Assembly: GCA_964560325.1 (NCBI GenBank)
Contig: CAZLLV010000056.1
Location: 1-13,841, forward strand
Length of the DNA stretch: 13,841 nt
Reading direction: 5' to 3'
From: CAZLLV01 sp964560325
Lineage (GTDB): Bacteria; Acidobacteriota; Thermoanaerobaculia; Multivoradales; DATKCC01
Of the stretch, positions 8,301 to 12,976 are shown piece after piece; the stretch's first letter is position 1, and each line of letters opens with the position of its first letter. Below the pieces are notes generated by a model that saw only the letters and a program-made list of their open reading frames with translations, searched no databases and was not told where the DNA came from. Position numbers and translations under genes: made by a program.

Positions 8301-8548
8301 ACGAGGGACTGACCGGCCTCGTCGCCGCTCTCCTGGAAGCCGGTGTCTCCACGGTCGTCGCACCGACCCGACCGGTCAGCGACGACAGTACCGCCTGGCT
8401 CCTCGACCTCGTTCGCGCGGTGGCGGCGGGTGAGGAAGTCGGATCAGCCTTCCGGCGGGAGCAAGCGAACGCGATCGGGACCCTCCACGAAAGCGAGTGG
8501 TCGACCTTCCAGCTCATCGGAGCAACTGAGATGTCGCGAAAGGATTAA
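5324..8548 (+). CDS. TPR-CHAT (caspase-like) cysteine protease, predicted lipoprotein
   Basis: The 1074-residue product has three parts. Residues 22-41 (MRRAAVLCF to TVGC) look like a short lipoprotein signal ending at Cys41, although Thr at -3 is a poor lipobox residue. Residues about 100-720 are helical with TPR-type units (for example SGIYQAVAGDLDAAILHL and GDAERGLEQFDLARRLL), ending in the ELGRARELSQ helix that commonly precedes CHAT. The C-terminal CHAT domain starts at about 729 and keeps both catalytic residues: His937 in YFATHALVDPHEPE and Cys983 in VVLPVCEAIQGKEHGDEGLTG. CHAT proteases are caspase-superfamily enzymes found in bacterial signalling and conflict systems. The Shine-Dalgarno GAGAGGAG at 5312-5319 supports ATG 5324. 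ATG 5387, with GGAGG three bases upstream, would start directly at the signal peptide and is almost as likely. The next gene overlaps the stop codon. Confidence 0.88.
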   Translation: MIPGVCDRRGKTREGYRFWRRMRRAAVLCFLVAGGIGTVGCDRHRGGPEFPPSLDSLVALEAASGARFSRAGIAPPPPVRASIFGFGPSSRTAVRARLSSDVERELEAVSELVKLHASGIYQAVAGDLDAAILHLGGATLREPERADVWNDLAAAHLRRYEESGDVRDLFDAVRFSKRALSLDAENPAAAFNLGETLTRLSLVHQGPAAWDRFLDLEPEGVWAERARERRSSLAAASEEERWEPAKRAVLAEWQRRRAVPEDAVVEFPQRFREWVLKTVLPAWARAQQRGNTRLADERLGLARVIGARLAASTEDHLVADAVAGIDRTVREGDPEALDELTTAVVALWRGLASFERQQYSAMRRDLAFAEDVLRPLDNPLWGVAAYYRTAIVSHADPATTIGGLLKILRSMPIDRYPQLRGYCELMIGSVEAATGDAERGLEQFDLARRLLDRSAPDVAGRVVGPFRGDALRLLGRNEEALAVYAEGVARSAFSEHPRHYGVALYTLVELLIEEGDGEAALPVAEEMVENAAAHDLPSLRTEAHLQRGRARHALGLEDSAVADLAEAERWAEQIPDDDQRARIASAIDLATAQVLSTRDPDEALRRLNRLLEARLERGYLYRLPVILLERSRAYGALGRDELRGGDLVAALGEADRLRGEAKQPRYRRSAFAQAREIVDEMIAFQLDRRQDPAAAFEYAELGRARELSQTLGRSSGAIDEANLMTGHLDEILLSLPEDVVLVEYAALPDRLLTWTLHRGGIDLQVTRIDRSAVLDRVRALRGALDRRAGSSGVREAAADLHDLLLKDVLATIPPDAPLVIVPDRSLADVSFGALYDRTTGRYLVEDRALAGAPSARVYAAATARAADPASAPTSVLAVGDPRFSPKIRLSRLPRAADEARQVGAAFPTASVLTEENATKAAVIAELSRHPIAYFATHALVDPHEPERSALVLAGEDEEESYLTAEEIRRLDLNGVRLVVLPVCEAIQGKEHGDEGLTGLVAALLEAGVSTVVAPTRPVSDDSTAWLLDLVRAVAAGEEVGSAFRREQANAIGTLHESEWSTFQLIGATEMSRKD

Positions 8549-9510
8549 TGATGCGTTTCGATGTGGAGATCTATTTCAGTGGGCTCTGCTTTTTTTCCTT
8601 CGACGGCAGGGAGCCAAAGTACGCACCCAAGAAATGCCAAGTGTTGCTCGTCAACGCGACAGGTCGCCATCCCGATCACGGCGTATTGGGTCCGCGGGCG
8701 CCTGAGGAGCATCAGCCGAGAATGGTGATTCCTGCTAAAAACTTCATTGTCGGTGGTCAAGATGTACGAAATATGAAACATGTGGGGATGAGCGTGTCGG
8801 CAGAGGGGGAAGATCTTGTGGTTATCGACCTAACGAACGCAAAGGTTCGCTTGAGTGCCTCCAAGACGGAGGGTCGGTCACTTTATGTTCCTCGAAATCG
8901 TCAGCAGGGAAACTATAAGCGGCCAACGGAGCCTGGAGGGCGGTTCGATTGGTTCGATTGGGTGGCCCTTCTTCACGAGATCGAACCTAGACTCGGTGGG
9001 ATCAAAAAGCCCACGAAGGTGGGCAGCACCACGCCGTATATTTCGTGGATCGAGTTTACGGAAGGAGAGCTAGAGACGCACCAAGTCGGACGCCAACGTG
9101 GTGAGGATTTGCTCTTCGACTTCAAGACCGTTCTTGGCTCTCTTCCAGAGAAAGGTTCTAGTTGTCCTCCAAGATGTATCTCCGACCGGTTGGTCTTAAG
9201 GTTCCGACGACTGGCGCGCCCTCTTCGAGTCACTGTGGCATGGAACGAGGAGCCTATACGCACGTTTGGCATCGGTGCTTCTCGCCCGGAAGTGCAGGGT
9301 CGTCGCCGAGTCGTTGCAAGTATCGCCAATCTTGATACCGATTACCATCCTTCGAGGCGTGCCATTTACGATTTCCTGTGGTATTATGAGATGTTTAACT
9401 GGGTGGGGAAGCCGGTTGACGTGTTTGATCGTCTCATACCGTGGCCCCAGCTAGCCAAGCACTCCGGGCGTACACCCTCAAGCGGAAATTGTCCTCCGGG
9501 CAGCAAGTGA
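8548..9510 (+). CDS. Unknown 320-residue protein between CHAT and trypsin-like proteases
   Basis: I do not recognise this protein. It begins MMRFDVEIYFSGLCFFSF, then QVLLVNATGRHPDHG and PRMVIP, suggesting a beta-rich N-terminal domain. A tryptophan- and phenylalanine-rich patch (FDWFDWVALLHEIEPR, 133-148) follows, and an aromatic IYDFLWYYEMFNWVG segment lies at 273-287. Six cysteines are present, including SSCPPRC (204-210) and NCPP near the C-terminus. There is no signal peptide or clear membrane span, so it is probably cytoplasmic. Its ATG shares one base with the CHAT stop (TAATG), indicating coupled translation. A second in-frame ATG follows immediately. Base composition falls to about 50% G+C in a counted line, unlike the upstream genes. 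Its position between two proteases makes it a candidate substrate, inhibitor, adaptor or effector, but no function can be read from sequence alone. Confidence 0.75.
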   Translation: MMRFDVEIYFSGLCFFSFDGREPKYAPKKCQVLLVNATGRHPDHGVLGPRAPEEHQPRMVIPAKNFIVGGQDVRNMKHVGMSVSAEGEDLVVIDLTNAKVRLSASKTEGRSLYVPRNRQQGNYKRPTEPGGRFDWFDWVALLHEIEPRLGGIKKPTKVGSTTPYISWIEFTEGELETHQVGRQRGEDLLFDFKTVLGSLPEKGSSCPPRCISDRLVLRFRRLARPLRVTVAWNEEPIRTFGIGASRPEVQGRRRVVASIANLDTDYHPSRRAIYDFLWYYEMFNWVGKPVDVFDRLIPWPQLAKHSGRTPSSGNCPPGSK

Positions 9511-9532
9511 CTGCGGAGGTGTACGTACCTCC
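9493..9532 (+). promoter_or_regulatory. Two mutually exclusive hairpins between unknown gene and protease gene
   Basis: CCTCCG (9493-9498) can pair with CGGAGG (9514-9519). CAG/CTG extends the stem past a two-base bulge, and the TGA stop falls in the seven-base loop. Alternatively GGAGGT (9515-9520) pairs with ACCTCC (9527-9532) around a short loop. The two structures share 9515-9519, so only one can form. No U-run follows. A role in translational coupling or attenuation is possible but unproven. Confidence 0.35.
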
Positions 9533-9570
9533 TAATCCGAGATCATCTGACTAGGTATAGGATACTCAAA

Positions 9571-10824
9571 ATGGCGGACGATGCAGTGGCTGATAAGTCT
9601 GAAAGCACTCAATGGATAAATCACGACGCCGAGAAACTGACGAGTCTCTTTGGGGATAGTCGGGGCAGCAAGAAGCGGCGACGCTACTGGACTCAGGGTA
9701 TGCGAGGCGATCTCGGTCCGCCCGGTGACGTGAGAGGGCTAGCCATTCTGCCGGACGATCGTGACGAAGTGGCTCGGGAATTGTTCAGGCCTAGTGACAA
9801 GCCTGCGAAGGGCAAGGCATCGGATGAGGGGAAAGCTACCGTTCTCAACCTCCTGGACCGATATCCCGTCGAGGTTATAGAGCGAATCGCAGAGGTCTTG
9901 GAGGAGGTGGAGGAAGCTCGGGACAGATCGGCTGAAGTAGTCAAACTAGCTCCAGACATTGATGAGGTGATCGCTATCGGAGATGAACAGGGCTTCTGGG
10001 CCACGGGTATCTCGATCGGCGACGGATACGTCCTGACTGCAGGGCACGTTGAGGCTCTAGGAGGGAACAAGCTGATATGCACGGACGCCGTTTTGGACCC
10101 CTCTCAAGTCGCCAAGAAAAGTTCAATGGCTAGATTGAGGGAGAACGAACTGGAGGTGGTTGGTTGCGTCCGGCATCCTCATTATTGGGATGATCCGTTT
10201 TTCATTCATGATCTTGCCGTGTTGAAGGTCGGAGCGGGCGCGTCGCTTCCGGACCCGCCCCAGATCGCGACCGTCAAGGAGTTCCACCGTGCAAGAGCTG
10301 GGGTCCTCGTAGGCTTCGGTCATAAGGATGGCTACGGTAAGAGGCGGCGCGTGGAGATTCCCATCCTGCATGAAGGCCGCGTTGCCAGCACGAGATGGTT
10401 TCACAAAAATTGGGGATACGATCGGAGATTCGAGTTCATCGCAGTTGACCCTCTATACGACAGAGATGCTTGCACGGGCGATAGCGGAGCCGCACTTTTC
10501 ATCATGGACGGAAAAGAACGCAAACTTGCTGGTTTGGTTTCGAGGCAGTTTGGTCTAGGTGGGAGGCTCTGCGGCGCAGGAAGTATTTATGTAAAACTTT
10601 TCAAGGATGAGCACGACGACGGCCGTCGAGACTATTGGGCCACCATAGAGGCGATGAAGTGCTATGTCGGAGCGGTGGCCGCAGGAAAGAGCGAGAGAGA
10701 CTGTGAGGAGTTGATGAAGGATGTCGAGCGAAGTTATGCGACCCATATAAGTCGCGTTGAACCCGACGAAGAACTGATCGAGGATGATACGCACGATCCG
10801 CACGTCGCACTGGATGATCTCTAA
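9571..10824 (+). CDS. Trypsin-like (S1 fold) serine protease, cytoplasmic, with N-terminal extension
   Basis: The 417-residue protein has a complete chymotrypsin-type triad: His159 in LTAGHV, Asp214 in HDLAVLKV and Ser305 in ACTGDSGAALF. Asp299 lies six residues before the catalytic serine, the position of Asp189 in trypsin, which predicts cleavage after Arg or Lys. Cys301 and Cys334 match the trypsin 191-220 pair. No signal peptide is present, so it should act inside the cell. About 135 residues precede the protease domain, including a basic KKRRR run (34-38) and a Glu-rich helix (about 100-120). No IVGG-type activation site is evident. The C-terminal tail (about 375-417) is acidic. AGGA at 9559-9562, eight bases before the ATG, supports the start, 60 bases after the unknown gene. 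It shares the low G+C of that gene, so the two probably arrived together. Its target is unknown. Confidence 0.85.
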   Translation: MADDAVADKSESTQWINHDAEKLTSLFGDSRGSKKRRRYWTQGMRGDLGPPGDVRGLAILPDDRDEVARELFRPSDKPAKGKASDEGKATVLNLLDRYPVEVIERIAEVLEEVEEARDRSAEVVKLAPDIDEVIAIGDEQGFWATGISIGDGYVLTAGHVEALGGNKLICTDAVLDPSQVAKKSSMARLRENELEVVGCVRHPHYWDDPFFIHDLAVLKVGAGASLPDPPQIATVKEFHRARAGVLVGFGHKDGYGKRRRVEIPILHEGRVASTRWFHKNWGYDRRFEFIAVDPLYDRDACTGDSGAALFIMDGKERKLAGLVSRQFGLGGRLCGAGSIYVKLFKDEHDDGRRDYWATIEAMKCYVGAVAAGKSERDCEELMKDVERSYATHISRVEPDEELIEDDTHDPHVALDDL

Positions 10825-10868
10825 GTACTCGGCTACCCCTTGAGGCAGCTTGCGGCGATGTACGTCTT

Positions 10869-10893
10869 GGCCCGAGCGTGCCAGGCGCGGGCC
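10869..10893 (+). terminator. Weak hairpin downstream of the protease gene
   Basis: GGCCCG (10869-10874) and CGGGCC (10888-10893) form a six-pair GC stem with a 13-base loop, 45 bases after the protease stop. There is no following T-run, so intrinsic termination is doubtful. Confidence 0.2.
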
Positions 10894-10937
10894 GGTCAAA
10901 GTGGGTGAAGCAGCCTCGTTGGCTGTGCACCCTGAAG

Positions 10938-10967
10938 TTGACAACCCGTAACAATCTAGTCCAGAAT
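10938..10967 (+). promoter_or_regulatory. Putative sigma-70 promoter of the fur/iron-uptake operon
   Basis: A perfect TTGACA (10938-10943) is followed after 18 bases by CAGAAT (10962-10967, four of six consensus bases). The predicted transcript start at about 10974 lies just upstream of the Fur-box-like palindrome, so a bound repressor would block initiation. The leader to the fur ATG would be about 130 bases. Confidence 0.5.
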
Positions 10968-10979
10968 AGCCCATCGTTG

Positions 10980-10996
10980 TTGAGAGTCATTCTCAA
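10980..10996. promoter_or_regulatory. Fur-box-like operator
   Basis: TTGAGA-GTCAT-TCTCAA is a perfect six-base inverted repeat with a five-base centre. It resembles the known Fur operator type with TGAGAAT and ATTCTCA half-sites. Its position between a promoter and a fur-family gene followed by an iron permease strongly suggests iron-dependent autoregulation. Confidence 0.65.
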
Positions 10997-11008
10997 TAGC
11001 GATTGAAG

Positions 11009-11047
11009 TTCCCGGGCGCCGGGTCCGCCGACTTCGCGCCCCGGGAA
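11009..11047 (+). other. GC-rich hairpin in the fur leader
   Basis: TTCCCGGGCGC (11009-11019) pairs with GCGCCCCGGGAA (11036-11047) apart from one bulged base, with a 16-base loop. It lies in the untranslated leader of the fur operon, after the Fur box. No T-run follows. It could stabilise the message or modulate translation; no known riboswitch is recognised. Confidence 0.3.
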
Positions 11048-11102
11048 GCGGGCTCCGCCGCCGCGGGGCCTTCTTCTGGATCGACTTGGGCCGACGGTCG
11101 CG

Positions 11103-11621
11103 ATGGTCCCGGATACTGAGCGCAAGCAGTTCATCGATTTCATCCGCTCCCGGGGGATGCGTGTGACTCCGGAGCGGATGGCTTTGCTGGAGGAGATCTA
11201 CCGCCAGCACGGGCACATCGACGCGGAGCAGATCCTGGACGGGTTGCGCTCCGCGGGGCGGAAGGTGTCGCGTGCGACGGTGTACCGCAACCTCGATCTG
11301 CTGGTCGAGGCGGGGCTGGTGCAGCGTCAGCGGCTGGGGCGCAACCGGTTCCTCTACGAGCACGTCCACACCGGCCAGAGCCACGACCACCTGGGCTGCC
11401 GCGAGTGCGGCCGGGTGGTGGAGTTCGTGAGCCCGGCGATCCAGGCCATGCTGAACGAGATCTGCCGTGCGCACGCCTTCTCGCGCGAGGGTAAGCAGAT
11501 CCAGGTCCTGGGCGTCTGCCAGGCGTGCGCGGACGCTCGCGCCGCCGCCGAGGCCGAGGCGGCCGCCGACACCGACACCGCCGAGGAATCGGCGCCACAG
11601 CGCCGGGCCACCGCCGGCTAG
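11103..11621 (+). CDS. fur: Fur-family ferric uptake regulator
   Basis: This 172-residue protein is a metal-dependent repressor that binds operators such as the palindrome 107 bases upstream. The N-terminal winged helix is clear, with the recognition region VSRATVYRNLDLLVEAGLV (55-73). The dimerisation domain has EHVHTGQSHDHLGCREC, supplying His87, His89, His94 and His96 as metal ligands, and two structural zinc pairs, Cys99/Cys102 and Cys139/Cys142. After the last CxxC a tail of about 30 residues rich in Ala, Glu and Asp makes it longer than a typical Fur of 140-150 residues. ATG 11103 matches the family N-terminus, although no clear Shine-Dalgarno precedes it. It leads the iron operon, 31 bases ahead of the permease gene. 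A PerR- or Zur-like specificity cannot be excluded by sequence, but the iron permease neighbour favours Fur. Confidence 0.88.
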   Translation: MVPDTERKQFIDFIRSRGMRVTPERMALLEEIYRQHGHIDAEQILDGLRSAGRKVSRATVYRNLDLLVEAGLVQRQRLGRNRFLYEHVHTGQSHDHLGCRECGRVVEFVSPAIQAMLNEICRAHAFSREGKQIQVLGVCQACADARAAAEAEAAADTDTAEESAPQRRATAG

Positions 11622-11652
11622 ACCGTCCACCGTCCCGCGAGGTCCGCTCCCC

Positions 11653-12960
11653 ATGATCGAAGCCCTCATCATCACGTTGCGCGAAGGCGTCGAAGCCGCC
11701 CTGGTGGTCGGCATCGTCTACGCCTTCTTGAAGAAGGAGGGGCTGGAGGGGCAGCTCCGGGCCGTCTGGGCCGGCATCGGCGTCGCCGTCGTGGCCAGTC
11801 TCGCCGGCGCCTGGGTGCTGCACTCGGTGGTGGTGAACGAGGAGGCGTTCGAGGGCGTGCTGTACGTCGTCTCGGCGCTGATGGTCGCCTCGATGGTGAT
11901 CTTCATGTGGCGCCACGCCTCCGACGCCTCGACGAAGATGAAGGAGCGTCTGGCGGCGATCGCGGCGCGCGGCAACACCGGGGCGATCTTCACCGGCGTC
12001 TTCCTCTTCACCTTCCTGATGGTCTTCCGCGAAGGGGTGGAGACGGCGCTCTTCCTGGCCGCCGTGTCGCTCACCACGAGCGGCCTGATGACGCTCCTCG
12101 GGGCCCTCGCCGGGCTCGCGCTCGCGGTCTGGTTCGGGGTGCTCTTCATCCGCGGCAGCGTGCGGATGGACCTCGGCCGCTTTTTCAGGGTGACCGGCGT
12201 GGCGCTCCTGATCTTCGTGGTCCAGCTCCTCCTGAACGGGTACCACGAGCTGTCGGAGGCGGGCTGGCTGCCGGCGAGCCCGGAGACGATGGCGACGGTC
12301 GGGCCGCTGGTGCGCAACGAGTTCTTCTTCATCGTGGCGGTGCTGGCGCTGCCGCTCCTCGCCATCGCCTTCCCGGGCACCCGCCCCAACACGGCCGCCG
12401 CGGCCGCTACGGCCGCCGCGGACGAAGCGCCGAATGCCGCCGCCCGCCGTCTCGCCCGGCTCGAAGAGCGGCGGCAGACGCGCAACCGCGCCTTCGCCGG
12501 CAGCGTCGGCATCGCGATCCTCGCCCTCCTCGGTCTCGGATTCACCTACGGCCAGACCGCGCCGACCACGCCGGTCGAGGAGCTCTCGGCGGAGGAGGGG
12601 GAGGTGCGGGTGCCGCTCGCGGCGCTCGGGGAGGGCGAGCTGCACCGCTACGCCGTCGATCTCGATCGACACGGTGGGCACCCCGTCCGCTTCATCGCGA
12701 TGCGGCTCGGCGAGGACGAGGTGGTGGTCGCGTTCGACGCCTGCATCATCTGCGGCGCCAAGGGCTACACGCAGGAGGGCGGCGAGGTGCTCTGCCAGCA
12801 CTGCGCGTCGGCCATCCTGCCGCAGACCATCGGCCGCCCCGGCGGCTGCAACCCGATCCCGCTCGAGCACTCGGTCGAGGGTGACGCGCTGGTCGTCACC
12901 ACTGCGGCTCTGGGCAAGGCGGCCGACCTCTTCGCCGGCGACGGCGGCCACGCCCACTGA
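11653..12960 (+). CDS. FTR1-family iron permease fused to DUF2318 cysteine-rich domain
   Basis: The 435-residue inner-membrane protein is predicted to import iron. The N-terminal half (about 1-245) is FTR1-like, with two REGVE motifs at 10-14 and 126-130, the conserved iron-binding motif of FTR1/EfeU permeases, and multiple hydrophobic helices. After an Ala- and Arg-rich linker and a further membrane span (about 283-300), residues 310-430 form a DUF2318-type domain. It has Cys364-x2-Cys367 in DACIICGAKGY, Cys381-x2-Cys384 in LCQHCAS and Cys399 in GGCNPIP, plus a His-containing end (GGHAH). In Campylobacter P19-type systems these two modules are separate proteins. ATG 11653 begins directly at the FTR1 motif, and a weak GAGG lies ten bases upstream. 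Fur control is expected from the upstream operator. The domain assignments are confident; the transport details are inferred. Confidence 0.87.
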   Translation: MIEALIITLREGVEAALVVGIVYAFLKKEGLEGQLRAVWAGIGVAVVASLAGAWVLHSVVVNEEAFEGVLYVVSALMVASMVIFMWRHASDASTKMKERLAAIAARGNTGAIFTGVFLFTFLMVFREGVETALFLAAVSLTTSGLMTLLGALAGLALAVWFGVLFIRGSVRMDLGRFFRVTGVALLIFVVQLLLNGYHELSEAGWLPASPETMATVGPLVRNEFFFIVAVLALPLLAIAFPGTRPNTAAAAATAAADEAPNAAARRLARLEERRQTRNRAFAGSVGIAILALLGLGFTYGQTAPTTPVEELSAEEGEVRVPLAALGEGELHRYAVDLDRHGGHPVRFIAMRLGEDEVVVAFDACIICGAKGYTQEGGEVLCQHCASAILPQTIGRPGGCNPIPLEHSVEGDALVVTTAALGKAADLFAGDGGHAH

Positions 12961-12976
12961 CCTAGGCTCCGCCCCG

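Larger units (their letters stand above)
8549..10990. other. Low-GC segment, probable recent acquisition
   Basis: Counted lines inside give 30/60 (8761-8820) and 31/60 (10081-10140) G+C, against 47/60 in argH and 46/60 in the iron permease gene. The change is abrupt at the CHAT stop and reverses around 11000. It covers the unknown protein and the trypsin-like gene. I found no integrase, tRNA or flanking direct repeat, so the mechanism of entry is not visible. Confidence 0.6.

Noticed and set aside
5324..8548. Possible type III-E CRISPR (craspase) TPR-CHAT partner
   Set aside because: No CRISPR repeats or Cas genes are present in the window, and the leader-like N-terminus does not fit Csx29.
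8548..9510. Idea that the unknown protein is a bacterial gasdermin activated by the neighbouring proteases
   Set aside because: Gasdermins do occur beside caspase-like or trypsin-like proteases, but I see no N-terminal lipidation cysteine or recognisable gasdermin pattern, and 320 residues is rather long. A structure prediction would decide.
8530..10990. Attachment sites or insertion-sequence ends bounding the low-GC segment
   Set aside because: I compared the two borders and found no shared direct repeat, terminal inverted repeat, integrase or transposase.
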